A stretch of DNA of 64,000 nt from Dryomyza anilis (taxonomy: Eukaryota > Arthropoda > Insecta > Diptera > Dryomyzidae). The DNA lies in contig OX638135.1 in the NCBI GenBank assembly GCA_951804985.1, positions 33,885,116-33,949,115 of the forward strand. Reading direction: 5' to 3'. Position numbers and translations under genes: made by a program. This document shows, piece by piece, positions 12,538 through 22,346 of this stretch; the stretch's first letter is position 1; every line of letters begins with the position of its first letter. The notes below the pieces were generated by a model. It saw only the letters and a list, made by a program, of their open reading frames with translations, was not told the origin of the DNA and did no database searches.

Positions 12538-12540
<3 letters not shown>
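9224..12540 (+). mobile_element. Near-full-length RTE-type LINE
   Basis: A 3.3-kb single-ORF LINE: 5' UTR to 9509, one endonuclease-reverse transcriptase ORF, and a very short 3' end with an (AAGT)n tail. One ORF, an absent or tiny 3' UTR and a simple-repeat tail are RTE traits. It sits inside a TA microsatellite, which hides its target duplication. It is GC-richer than its surroundings and nearly identical to the truncated copy at 7169-7975, indicating recent activity of the family. Confidence 0.92.
9510..12536 (+). CDS. RTE endonuclease-reverse transcriptase polyprotein, C-terminus shifted
   Basis: The first in-frame ATG is at 9510; the frame is open from 9474. The N-terminal endonuclease shows ICTWNVQTL (about residue 35), IQEMRWTG, VLGDFNAKVG (about 168), NQIDHVVI and SDHYLVAAK (about 262). 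The reverse transcriptase shows KAAGADGLPAELFK, CPILKKGDP, YRGISLLN, GFRPGKSTIDQ, RGFRQGDSLSC and the catalytic LAYADDIDIIG (about 736). The box usually read as DFKAAFD is DYKAALD here. Against the truncated copy, one base is missing near 12375 (AGAAGAGGG became AGAGAGGG), so about the last 65 residues, including the GRPxxRWKDQ region, are in the wrong frame. Otherwise the frame is uninterrupted, which is rare in this window. Confidence 0.9.
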   Translation: MRPMKTKKKPRITTDYNDDDPRKRFKDHDLRICTWNVQTLYREGASIQLADVLEKYKADITAIQEMRWTGQGCSKQASCDIYYSCHAERHEFGCVFVVGKRLRHLVSRFTPMDERLATIRIKAKYFHISLICAHAPTNEKDDEIKERFYERLDNAYERCPRHDIKIVLGDFNAKVGREAIYCPTIGKFSLHANTSDNGTRLIDFAAARNNVVSSTRFEHFDIHKATWLSPDQKTRNQIDHVVIDGRHASSMMDVRTIRGANMDSDHYLVAAKVRTRLSAAKNVRNQTQRKLDVGKLQSQQTTQAFYTRLSHLLRQSTPPLDDISAQWNHISCSMRTAAEEVLGFQRPLRNQWYDQECRAATAEKDAAYKSTLQSVATRAAKERYKEKRREERRLFRRKKSEAERRECEEIEMHGDRNEARKYFEKIRRLAGGSKSGASSCKDENGNLVTDIQSTLKIWRDHFSKLLTGDDDLNSTDREANPATPVLDDDVEIPPPDHDEVRTAIARLKNNKAAGADGLPAELFKTGGEELIESMHELVSRIWSDESMPSDWNLSVLCPILKKGDPTICANYRGISLLNIAYKVLSSVLCERLKPIVNRLIGPYQCGFRPGKSTIDQIFTLRLIQEKTLEKQIDTYHLLVDYKAALDTPIRERLYAAMSEFGIPAKLIRLCRMTLSNTRCSVRIGKDLSEPFHTERGFRQGDSLSCDFFNLLMEKIVQAAELRQSGTILNKSVMLLAYADDIDIIGRSTRAVSAAFSRLEKESRRMGLAVNEDKTKFLVSTSKKESVSLGQKADFDTHKFDIVKDFVYLRSSVNSNNDVSLEIKRRLTLANRCYFGLSRQLRSRALSRRTKITLYKSLIMPVLLYGAETWTLATTDERVLGAFERKILRKIFGTICFANEYRIRMNHELYELFDDIDIVKRIKIQRLRWLGHVERMDENTPAKKVLESKLEGGQRREGVQICVGKTKLRTTWQRLVFLTGVSARKADPTGAASSQRPKPIHGCKGHLSK

Positions 12541-12595
<55 letters not shown>
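12541..12595. repeat. (TA)n microsatellite, right flank of the RTE element
   Basis: TA dinucleotides continue directly after the (AAGT)n tail of the RTE element. Confidence 0.93.
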
Positions 12596-12602
<7 letters not shown>

Positions 12603-13798
12603 CTTGTTCGAATTATTTTATTCATACGTGTTTTGCATGTGTACTGAGTGTGTGTTTGTTAGTATTTTAAAATTAATATATTGATTTTATATTTGGGTTA
12701 GAGAGGTGTAAATAATTACATGAGTGACTTTTGTATGCCCTACTGTTGGACCAGATTTCTTCTCTTGCTCTTCTATGTGTTGGGTCGGACTTGCCTTGTT
12801 CATCTTCAATGTTTCGTTTTAGTAGTGTGATGGATCTGTTGGGCTTCGATGGTTCTTGTGGAATTAGCTAATGGTGTTATCTCCAGTAGACGTTGCCATA
12901 TTTGATACGCTGGACTCTTAGTCGTTCAAGAGAGCTTTGGTCCCGTTGACTTGGTTGACGATTGGTTCGAGATGAGTGTTCTTTTCTGCGATCTTGTCAA
13001 ACATTTTGAAAACATCTTGGTGCTCATGTCACTTTATGTAGCTTATAGATTCCTGAATTGTTGATATCAGAAATCCGCTGGGCATCTGCTTCACTACTTC
13101 TTTGTCTTGGTGCTCATGTCGCTTTATTTAGAATATTATAGATTTCCGAATTGTTGATATCAGAAAATCGATATTGCATCGCTTCTTCTCTATGTGCGAT
13201 GGAAGACATAATAATTTGACTTTATATATACATTTGCAAGATCAATGTTGAATATTGTTTTCTGCATCTTGTTTCTGGCAATTGTAGTTTTATGATTAAA
13301 ATTCAATCACTGCAATCTACTTGTGCTTGGTATAACAACAAGTTTGCTCCTAGTGCATCTTTCTACGTCTTTAAATATGCTGCCACTCTGCTTCATTTCT
13401 TCTTTTTTCTTTTCTTTATTTGAATCTGCTGGACCTCTGCTTCACTTCTTCTTCTTGTTGATAACACCCATAGCTCCTTCCACATGTCCCCATTAAAGTG
13501 GCAAGACCCCAACGATCATCTATGCTTCTCCCGCGTATCCAGCTTTGTAGAGTGTTGGTCATTCTAAATAACAATTTTTTGTGCACTCGGATATTTTAAA
13601 TTAACATGAAGATTTTACAAATAAGTAATTTAATTTTGTTGTTAAACTCTTCCAAATGTGTGGTGTGGTACTAACTTATATAAACTTAATATAATTTTCG
13701 CAAATTATATAATGGTTTATGTACATTCGTCACAAGAAAAGGATTGAAATTAAGATATTTAAATTACTTGAATAAAAGTATGGTGCATTATTTGAACT
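12596..13798. other. Unassigned 1.2-kb spacer, possible LTR remnant
   Basis: No coding frame is convincing. Two diverged direct copies of about 65 bp start near 13018 and 13108; both contain TTGGTGCTCATGTC and GAATTGTTGATATCAGAAA. CTGCTGGACCTCTGCTTCAC near 13427 echoes the spacer between them. On the minus strand a purine run is followed by TGTTATCAAC near 13470, and a TATATAAAG lies near 13220, which could be the start and TATA box of an old LTR. This is a weak inference because I find no partner LTR or pol sequence. Confidence 0.25.
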
Positions 13799-13811
13799 AT
13801 TACTATTTAGT

Positions 13812-14119
13812 GTCGCGGTAGCTCAGTGGTTAGTGCGTTGGACTGCGAGCCGAAAGGTCCCCAGTTCAAGCCTGGAGTGGGGCTAACAACATCTTTTCAT
13901 AGAAACATTTTTCTATACCGCGCTACCTCTCGTCAGTAAATGGCAAACCTACGAGAGTAAAACCATTGCCTATGAAAAGCTCTCACCCGCCGTTCGGATT
14001 CGGCAATAAACTGTAGGTCCCACCACTTTGAGTACAAATATAACACGCACAGCTCAAAATGGTGAGAGAACTCGGCCGAAGTTCTATACAGGACTGTAGC
14101 GCCAAACTATTATTATATT
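13812..14119 (+). mobile_element. tRNA-derived SINE, full-length copy (308 bp)
   Basis: The head matches RNA polymerase III promoter boxes: GGTAGCTCAGTGGTTAG (A box) and CCAGTTCAAGCC (B box). The body contains CGGATTCGGCAATAAACTG and GTAGGTCCCACCACTTTG; the tail is GCGCCAAACTATTATTAT. A 13-bp duplication, ATTACTATTTAGT, flanks it at 13799-13811 and 14120-14132. Its length equals that of the minus-strand copy at 21719-22026 exactly. It needs a LINE partner for mobility; none is identified. Confidence 0.92.
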
Positions 14120-14254
14120 ATTACTATTTAGTCTGGTATTAGTTTATCTAAATTTAGTGTCATGTAATGTATAGTTGTTTATGTATGCAATAACATTGAA
14201 ATTAAATGTTGTTTGTAAGTGTTTAACTTATTTGAAACACAGTTATTTAGTGTA

Positions 14255-14450
14255 GCACTAGTGTAATGTTGGTGTAATATGTCCTTAGAACAATGGCTAA
14301 GATCCTCGTCTTATATGCGGAGCACTAGTGTAATGTTGGTGTAATATGTCCTTAGAACAATGGCTAAGATCCTCGTCTTATATGCGGAGGGACTCAATGC
14401 GGCGGACTCAATGCGGCGGACTCAATCCCCCTTCAATGCGCAAAATTAAA
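14255..14450 (+). repeat. 66-bp tandem duplication plus 15-bp repeats, tRNA-like
   Basis: The segment GCACTAGTGTAATGTTGG to ATATGCGGAG occurs twice head to tail (about 14258-14323 and 14324-14389). It is followed by three copies of a GCGGACTCAAT motif and then an A-rich run. The order of boxes (ACAATGGCTAAGATCC, then GGACTCAATCCCCC) faintly recalls a tRNA, so this may be a small SINE head, but the match is too loose to claim. Confidence 0.55.
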
Positions 14451-14605
14451 AAAAAAACTATTTCATATAATTTTTTTTTTTTATTTCATGTCATTTTTTT
14501 TTATATAAATATATATGTATATAGAATATATTGTATATTAAATATATTGTATATACATATATTTGTTATTTTAAATCTTCTCAAAAATTGTTGAATTAAT
14601 TATAA

Positions 14606-14733
<128 letters not shown>

Positions 14734-14739
14734 TTTTTT

Positions 14740-15700
14740 TTTAATCTGATTAAATATAGTTTTTTTAAAATTTATTTAATTTCGAATACAAAATTGTATA
14801 TCTCTTTTTTTAAAACAAAATGTTAGATAAAAACGAAAATATTTTTTTTTTTTTTAAATTTTAATTCCTCTTATATTTTTTCATATTGTTTTTTTCTTTT
14901 TTTTTTCTTTAAAAAAAATTAATAGTTAATATCTGTTATTTATATATTTTTTTCTCTTATTTTTTTTGTTCTCTATATTTTTTTTTCTTCTTTTTTTCTC
15001 TTCTTATTTTCTTCCTTTTTTTCCTTCTCTTTAATTAAAATTTTCATACCTCCTTCTTTTTTATTTTTTTTTCTCTTTAATTAAAATTTTCTCATTTTTT
15101 TAATTTTAGTTCCTTTTTTTCATATATATATTTTTTTACCTCTTTTTTTATTCTTTAAAAGTTTATTTGTTAATATCATTTTTTTTGTGTTTTTTTCTTC
15201 TCTTTTTTTTGTATCCCTCTTTTTTTTAAATTTTAATTCCCCATTTTTTTTTCATGTTTATTATATTTTTCATATTTTTCTTTTTTTTTTTCATCTCTTC
15301 TTATTATATTTTTTTTTCACTTTTTTTTTCTTTAAAATTTAAAAATTCTTTAAAAAAAAAATATTTAATACCTATATATATATTTTCTCCATTTTATTTA
15401 TTTTTTTTTCGATTCTCCATATGTTTCCTTTTTTTCGATTCATTTTGTTTCGATTCACAATTATTAAAACTTTTTTTTTTAATTTTAACTGCACTAAATA
15501 TTTTAATGCATAAATCGCTTTTTTTAAAATTTTAAATTCTTTGCTTTTATTTATTACCTTTTTTTTACATTTTACTAATATATTTTTTTTCGTTCCTTTT
15601 TTTAATTTTAACTGTACTAAATATTTATATATCTCTCTTTTTTTAATTTTAATACTAACTGATATTTTTCTTTTTCTTTAAGAAATTTAAATTATTGTAA
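14740..15700. repeat. T-rich, strand-asymmetric tract with ~120-bp quasi-periodicity
   Basis: Nearly 1 kb in which T runs of 6-12 dominate the plus strand and G is almost absent. TTTTAATTTTAACT(G)CACTAA-like cores recur at about 15478 and 15601, and looser TTAAATTTTAATTCC cores at about 14857, 15103 and 15228. It is therefore a degenerate tandem repeat rather than random AT. I see no gene. Confidence 0.6.
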
Positions 15701-16000
15701 GTAAGTTCTTCAAATTCAATTAAAATTTAATTGTTTTTGCTATGTGCTTCAGCATGAAACACTTGGTGGAATGACCCTTTCCAAGGTTTGATAGCTTGCG
15801 CTATTAATATAGGTCAGTAATGCAATTGTTGGTTTTGCATTATCTGTATTGAATTCGACAATTTTATGACTAACATTGATTTCACAAATTTATTAACTAA
15901 CTTTAAAATTATAAGTTCTTTTCCTAAAATAGTTATATATACATATTTTTTTATTTTTTATTACTAAGTTATTGTTTTTAATATGTCCTATGTTTTTTAT
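15701..16000. other. AT-rich spacer, nothing recognised
   Basis: No open frame, repeat or element boundary that I can support. Confidence 0.4.
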
Positions 16001-16589
16001 TTTTTATACCATACACCTATAAGGTACATGGGATATTAACTTTGTGCATATATTGTAACGCCCCTTAGGAGGCGTGTCCGGTATGGAAAAGTGTATATAT
16101 TCCTGATGAGCATCACTACCCGAGTCCGTTTAGCCATGTCCGTCTTTCTGTCCATCTGTCTGTCTTGCTGTCTGACCGGATACAAGATAAAAAAACTGGT
16201 CAGAATGTAATGAAATTTGGTTTCAATACGTTTTAGCAAAAAAATGGTTCGGAGTTTGGATTTGAGCAAAATATGTCAACGGACACGCCCACCTACCATA
16301 CAACTCATTTATATATTACTATTTAGGAACGAATAACTCGAAAAGTATTACATATATATTTATAAAATTTAAAACAAATTGTTAGAATTCGCTTAAAAAT
16401 ACAATTTTCAAAAATGGGCGTGATCTGCCCACATTTTAATTTTTTACCGATTTTTTGTAGTGGACATTTTAGTCGTAAATTATTAAAAATTATCCCACCA
16501 AATTATACCACGGTCGGACTCGACCGATTATTAAAGTCCGCCCCATATGACCGAATTTACCCATGTGATCTAACTTTCCCAACTCGTTT
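16001..16589 (+). mobile_element. mini-me/DINE-type element, diverged copy
   Basis: The A end is TTTTTATACCATACACC, followed by TTGTAACGCC, the phrase CCGAGTCCGTTTAGCCATGTCCGTC and a short GTCY run (GTCTGTCTTGCTGTCTG). The B end is CCATGTGATCTAACTTTCCC followed by AACTCGTTTA. This layout is that of dipteran mini-me/DINE elements, which carry a GTCY proto-microsatellite. Four better-preserved relatives lie at 31727, 35419, 44141 and 56581. Confidence 0.75.
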
Positions 16590-16878
16590 ATTATTATATT
16601 TTTCTTTTGTTTGTTACTTACTGTTTTCCTAAACTATTTATATTTATTTCTTCCTCTAAATGACGAGTTATTTAATGATTTATTTAATGATTACTCTATA
16701 TCTAATGGTTAGATTTATTTTTTCTATATGTTGTATAATGTTTTCATAACGTTGCAATCTACGAGTTTAATTGCCAACGCATAACTAATTGGTTTTATAT
16801 TGTTACTTTTATGGGTTCTAACCTAGGGTAATATTATAACATTTTTAGTTTTAACGGCATACACTATTTGTGATATGC
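16590..16878. other. AT-rich stretch, presumed 3' end of the gypsy-like element
   Basis: It lies directly downstream (minus sense) of the integrase stop, so it should hold the 3' untranslated part or LTR of the gypsy-like element. No LTR can be defined because no second copy is present. Confidence 0.35.
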
Positions 16879-18510
16879 CTATAACAAATTATTGTGAATT
16901 TTCTTATCTTTGTTTTTGATCAATATCGTCGCGGCCTCTGGCCCACTTCCTTCTACGACCACGTAGGGTCCCTTCCAAATTGGAGAGAACTTATTCTTCA
17001 TAGTTTGATTTTTCATTAAAACCATGTCGTGTGGTTTGAATTGTATAGGGTTGAGGTTCTTGTCGTATTGTTTTTTCGACAACTCCTTGGACCTACATTG
17101 ATTTTTCCTGACGATCTCGTGTGATCGCTGTATTTGGTACTTTATTACCTTATTGTATTCTTCTGCGTTATATAAAGGTGAACATTTACGCTTTAAATTC
17201 GTAGGCATGTCGAAGTCAAACCCGTACAACGTGCGAAATGGTGTTTGACCCATGGACGTATGCACGGTGTTATTATGAACATGCATTGCAGAATTTAGCC
17301 ATTGGTCCCAGTTAGACCCATCCTCTTTAGCAAAACTACGTAAATATTCAGCTAGTGGACGCTGAATTCGTCCAATGACCCATTAGCCTGTGGATGGTAG
17401 GGTGTTATATGTAATTTTTTAATTCCTAACAATTTACATGTATCCGAAAATAGTTTGGAAACGAAGTTCGATCCAATGTCTGTTACCAATACTTTGGGTA
17501 TATTGTGGCGTGTAACTATTTCGTTGAAGAATGCTTCTGCTACGGTGTTGGCTTCCGCATCGGGTATAGCCACACAGCACACAAATTTAGAAAAATTGTC
17601 TTGAAACGTTAAAATGTATTTATTCCCTGAAATGGTTTCAGGCAGAATACCCACCAGGTCCATGTACACTTTGTCAAAGGGTCTGACTGGCGTATCAGTT
17701 AGAACCATTGGCATCTTCGTCAGCCTTGAACTCTTGTTTACCTGGCATTTTGAACAATTTTTCACATAGTCCTTTATTTGCTTCTGCATACCTTCCATCG
17801 AATTCTTATAAATGTTTTTACGCCACCTTGGTGACCACCTAACGGTGAATCGTGAAAATCCTTAATTACCGTCTCTATGTCCCGAGGTTCAGTTAGAATT
17901 ATTACATTGTCATTTTCCTTTGTTATCAAATCGTCAGGATCGCATTCTGACTGTTTCTTATCTTACTTTTTCAGTATTATTCGGTATGCAGCTAGCGCAT
18001 CCGCGTTTAAATTACTTTTCCAGGTTTGTAATGAATTTCGAAATCATATTCCGATAATTTGTGTCGGAAACGCGCAAGACGTGATGTCTGATTTTTTAAG
18101 CTTGCTATACCCTTCAGAGGGCTGATGATCTGTATACATTTTAAAAGGTCTTGCCAAAAATTCTTTCTCTTTAGTAGAATAGCGTGTTTCCGCATCGTTA
18201 AGAGACCTACTGCAAACGCGATCGGACGGTCGATTCCAACGTCACCTTGCGAAAGAACCGCGACAATTGCATCGTTACTGGTGTCTGTCCTGAGCAAAAA
18301 GGGTTCGTTAAAATCCGGATACGCCAATATGGGTATTGACATAATTGCATCTTTAACTTTTAAAAACGAATTCTGACAATTGTCGTGCCATATGAACTTA
18401 GCGTCCTTTTTAAGCAAACGATTTATTGGTAATGACAATTTCGCCATACCTCCTATAAATTTTCTGTAATAATTAATTAAGCCTAAAAATGCTAGAACTT
18501 CCTTCCTTAA
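16879..18510 (-). pseudogene. Gypsy-like pol remnant: RT end, RNase H, integrase
   Basis: Reading leftward, FLGLINYYRKFI and LSLPINRLLKK (18500-18420) mark the end of the reverse transcriptase. FLLRTDTSNDAIVAVLSQ (about 18300) is the start of RNase H, and ARFRHKLSEYDFEIHYKPGK (about 18030) its end. The integrase zinc finger shows HDSPLGGHQG and NCSKCQVNK; its core shows YMDLVGILPE, VTDIGSNFVS and TPYHPQANGSLDE, then a frameshift near 17340, then a C-terminal domain with LYGFDFDMPTNLK and FSPIWKGPYVV (16879-17286). Several frame breaks near 17340 and 17800-18000, and loss of the RT palm, leave it non-functional. Confidence 0.85.
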
Positions 18511-18532
18511 TTACAACTTTCTTTTTATTTGA

Positions 18533-19006
18533 TTAACTTCTGATTTTATTATTCTTGATTTTAATATTTTTAACTTCGGATTTTATTGGTTTTACTTTCT
18601 TTACTTCATTTGCTTTCTTTATAATTTGTTTATTTTTAATTTCCTTAATTCCTATATTTTGTTCATTTTTCGCGTCAAGTTGTGTTTTATTATTTAGTTC
18701 ATTATATGTTTTTGTTGGAAGATTTCTATCTTCATTAATATGTATCTGCACTTTTTGTTCTTTATTTCCTTGATTACTTATACTCTCTATTTCGCTTTTT
18801 TTTAGTGTTATACTACAAACTTCTACAACTTCCGGCCTAACTATATTACCTGTAGCTGATTCTATATTTTCTTCCGCATAACAATTAGTTATTGTATGCC
18901 CTTTTCTATTATACCATGAGCATTTCATATTACTTGTATTATTTTTCATTTGATTCTTATTATCATCTTGTTGTGTATAATTTGCAGGTGTATTCATATT
19001 TTTCAT
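18533..19006 (-). pseudogene. Gypsy-like second gag frame, truncated
   Basis: A 157-codon frame overlaps the gag stop by an ATGA junction. It starts with a knuckle-like CSWYNRKGHTITNC (a Y stands where a C would be expected) and continues as lysine- and asparagine-rich sequence until the deletion junction. The duplicated copy at 19964-20290 carries the same N-terminal half. It could be the beginning of a protease-bearing frame reached by -1 frameshifting, or a spacer region; no protease motif survives. Confidence 0.55.
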
Positions 19007-19845
19007 TTTATTATTTCTACATTTCCAATTAGATTCGTGTTCTTAATTCGACACTCTTTGCAGAAAGGCATATTTTTCCCATTCCAGCAATCTTTCCTAT
19101 GTCCTGATTTTTTACAAAAGGAACATATTGGAAATGTTCTCCCTATTTCGGAATTTATATCATCATTATTAATTACTTGTCCAAATTCATCTGCTAAAGT
19201 TTTGCTTTGCCCATTGCTTTTTGAAAAAGTTTCTTCCTTAAAATTATAATTGTCCTGTTTCGACCATGGTTCTCGCTGCATAAGAGCTTCCACATTTAGA
19301 GCTTCATCTAACAATGCATCTAATGTGTTTGACTTGCTACCAAACATTATAATTTTTATTGTTGGATCCCGAACTCCAATTTTGAAAGAAGTCACAACTG
19401 AATCCAACAACTCTAATCTGAACACGTCATCAATACCTATGTTTTTTCTGTACTTTTTACTGGCGATCTCCAATGCCATGAATTGTAATCCACATAACCG
19501 TCTGGCAAATGCCATCAACTTTTCTCCACTATTTTGATATGTTTGTCTAATCTTTTGTAGTACTGAATCTAAGGAAACTACTTCTAAGTATGTATTTTTT
19601 AGCAAATCATATAAATCTTCTATTTTTTCGAAATTTAATGACCTTACTAAGTCATAAGCATCCCCATTCAATCGTAACCTAACGCATTTAATAAATACAT
19701 TATTATCTGAATCTTGAATTCCAAGCTTCGCAGCTTTACAACCTTCAATAAATCTGTAAATTTCTGTTTTTAATAATGGTGAATCCGTTCCAGAAAAGCA
19801 GGGAACCAAATAACGTACGAGTTTCAAAATATTTTCCGTACACAT
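19003..19845 (-). CDS. gag: Gypsy-like Gag protein (reference copy)
   Basis: A 280-codon open frame from ATG at 19845. Gag packages the retrotransposon RNA and builds the particle. The N-terminal two thirds is a mostly helical capsid-like region (RFIEGCKAAKLG, LRLNGDAYDLVRSLNFEKIE, RQTYQNSGEKLMAFARRL, DSVVTSFKIGV). Near the C-terminus is a zinc-knuckle-like CSFCKKSGHRKDCW with three residues between H and the last C, followed by CKEC. The stop overlaps the next frame by one base step (AAAATGA), an arrangement kept in the duplicate. The frame is complete, but the element around it lacks protease and RT palm, so it cannot move alone. Its DNA is the pre-insertion reference for the interrupted copy at 20066-31730. 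Confidence 0.8.
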   Translation of the reverse strand: MCTENILKLVRYLVPCFSGTDSPLLKTEIYRFIEGCKAAKLGIQDSDNNVFIKCVRLRLNGDAYDLVRSLNFEKIEDLYDLLKNTYLEVVSLDSVLQKIRQTYQNSGEKLMAFARRLCGLQFMALEIASKKYRKNIGIDDVFRLELLDSVVTSFKIGVRDPTIKIIMFGSKSNTLDALLDEALNVEALMQREPWSKQDNYNFKEETFSKSNGQSKTLADEFGQVINNDDINSEIGRTFPICSFCKKSGHRKDCWNGKNMPFCKECRIKNTNLIGNVEIIK

Positions 19846-19935
19846 TTTAATTGTCGACAGTGTAATTTACTATTTCTTAATTTGTTTCGTGGTATATTTG
19901 TCCTTTGTTTACCTTTACTAATGACATTTTTTTTT

Positions 19936-20065
19936 ATATAAATTTTTACATTTTGAAAAATAATTAATGTTTCATATTTTGATTAAAATATTTTATATTG
20001 TATTTTTGATTTAATAATTTATAAATTATTTTGTAAATTATAATTTCATAAATTATTATATACTG
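19936..20065. other. AT-rich junction between the two gag copies
   Basis: About 130 bp of A and T between the leader of gag copy 1 and the truncated 3' side of gag copy 2. No LTR is recognisable here, although in a tandem of retroelements one would be expected. Confidence 0.4.
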
Positions 20066-21718
20066 ATTTTGTTCATTTATCGCGTCAAGTTGTGTTTTAT
20101 TATTTAGTTCATTATATGTTTTTGTTGGAAGATTTCTATCTTCATTAATATGTATCTGCACTTTTTGTTCTTTATTTTCTTGATTACTTATACTCTCTAT
20201 TTCGCTTTTTTGTAGTGTTATACTACAAACTTCTACAACTTCCGGCCTAACTATATTACCTGTAGCTGATTCTATATTTTTTTTCCGCATAAAAATTAGT
20301 TATTGTATGCCCTTTTCTATTATACCATGAGCATTTCATATTACTTGTATTATTTTTCATTTGATTATTATTATCACCTTGTTGTGTACAATTTGCAGGT
20401 GTATTTATATTTTTCATTTTATTATTTCCACATTTCCAATTAGATTCGTGTTCTTAATTTGACACTCTTTGCAGAAAGGCATATTTTTCCCATTCCAGCA
20501 ATCTTCCCTATGTCCTGATTTTTTACAAAAGGAACATATTGGAAATGTTTTCCCTATTTTGGATTTTATGTCATCATTATTAATTACTTCTCCAAATTCA
20601 TCTGCTAATGTTTTGCTTTGCTCATTGCTTTTTGAAAAAGTTTCTTCCTTAAAATTATAATTGTCCTGTTTCGACCATGGTTCTCGCTGCATAAGAGCTT
20701 CCACATTTAGTGCTTCATCTAAGAATGCATCTATGTGTTTGACTTGCTACCAAACATTATAATTTTTATTGTTGGATCTCGAACTCCAATTTTGAAAGAA
20801 GTCACAACTGAATCCAACAACTCTAATCTGAACACGTCATCAATACCTATGTTTTTTCTTTACTTTTTACTGGCGATCTCCAATGCCATGAATTGTAATC
20901 CACGTAACCGTCTGGTAAATGCCCTCAACTTTTCTCCACTATTTTGATATGTTTGTCTAATCTTTTGTGGTACTGAATCTAAGGAAACTACTTCTAAGCA
21001 AGGATTGAAACCTAAACGAATAACGGTTTCGATTTCGGTTTTTTCCGCGTTTCGGTTACGGTTTCGGTTTTAAGTTTTTATAACGAAACGGTTTCGGTAT
21101 ACCGGTTCCATTTTACGGTTTCGGTTTTGGTTTCGGTTTTTGTATAAATTTTCTTTATTTCCATATTTTTTAAATAATTTTACATTATTTATATGGTGCT
21201 AAATTATGATTAAATTATGATACTGGGGTAAAGTGGAAAACGTAATTTAAACAATGTTTGTTGTTATTTTAGTAAAATATTGTGTTATATGAATTATTTA
21301 ATTGATTACGTCAAGAAAAAAAAATAATTCAAAATTTCGTGACCACAAACCAATGAAAAGCAACATTTTGACTTCACCTGATATATGATCTGAATTGAAA
21401 AAAAAGAAGAATTTTGTACAATTTTCATCCATAAAAGCCAAAGAAATTAAATTTCAACAATTCTGTGAACTGCAATATATGTAAACTAGTGATGATCATT
21501 TGCAAGAGCAAGGTAAGAAATGTTAATCTTAATCTTTTAAATTTTAAATAAAGATCGAAGACAAATATCTTAAACTGCATATTAATTATGAAAACGAATA
21601 GAATTTGAACACTAATTGTATTTAAGTTACTTATTTTTATATTTTCAATTTCTTTAACATTTTACTAACAAAAAAAATCCAATAACATAAAAATTTGAAT
21701 TATTTTTTAACAAGAATT

Positions 21719-22026
21719 ATAATAATAATAGTTTGGCGCTACAGTCCTGTATAGAACTTCGGCCGAGCTCTCTCACCATTTTGAGCTGTGCGTGTTATAT
21801 TTGTACTCAAAGTGGTGGGACCTACAGTTTATTGCCGAATCCGAACGGCGGGTGAGAGCTTTTCATAGGCAATGTTTTACTCTCGTAGGTTTGCCATTTA
21901 CTGCCGAGAGGTAGCGCGGTATAGAAAAATGTTTCTATAAAAAGATGTTGTTAGCCCCAGACCAGGTTTGAACCGGGGACCTTTTCGGCTCGCAGTCCAA
22001 CGCACTAACCACTGAGCTACCGCGGC
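21719..22026 (-). mobile_element. tRNA-derived SINE inside hAT-like copy 1
   Basis: A reverse-orientation, 308-bp copy of the SINE at 13812-14119, flanked by the 10-bp duplication AACAAGAATT (21709-21718 and 22027-22036). The sister hAT-like copy at about 39322 has a single uninterrupted AACAAGAATT, an empty site that fixes both SINE ends to the base. Confidence 0.95.
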
Positions 22027-22109
22027 AACAAGAATTAACAAATAAAAAATAATTGTATAAAACAAGTGATGTTGACAAGACAATTCAAAATCTCAAGGCC
22101 ATAATAAAA

Positions 22110-22346
22110 TGAACGAAAAGTCACCAAATACATTTTCAAAATGCTAAATATTTTTTACAAACATCTTTTTGTATATATCAATTTTTAATCGGTGATCTCC
22201 ATTTTTTTTACCACATGATAAGAAAATGTAAATCTATCAATTAATATTTCAACTTTAAAAATGCATCAATTACTTTTTATAATATTAAACAACAAACTCG
22301 AAAATTAAGTTTTTCATAAAAATGTATTTGGTGACTTTTCGTTCTA
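22110..22346. repeat. Internal inverted repeat in the hAT-like family
   Basis: GAACGAAAAGTCACCAAATA near 22110 recurs inverted near 22345, about 25 bp per arm with a ~185-bp loop. The same structure is at about 39395-39605 in copy 2, so it belongs to the family, perhaps as an older nested MITE. Confidence 0.7.

Larger units (their letters stand above)
16879..19935 (-). mobile_element. Ty3/gypsy-like retrotransposon, internally deleted
   Basis: In minus-strand order: leader (19846-19935), gag, a second gag frame with a zinc-knuckle-like motif, then a jump into the C-terminal part of reverse transcriptase, RNase H and integrase. Protease and the RT palm (including the YxDD box) are missing, with the junction near 18510-18535. 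No LTR is recognisable. The integrase tail resembles the 412/mdg1 side of gypsy elements, but that placement is tentative. Confidence 0.8.

Noticed and set aside
12596..13798. Definite LTR retrotransposon remnant
   Set aside because: Only a possible TATA box and a TGTT start on the minus strand; no partner LTR or pol sequence seen.
13812..13890. A tRNA gene
   Set aside because: The acceptor and anticodon stems do not pair properly, the sequence continues into a SINE body, and copies with target duplications exist.
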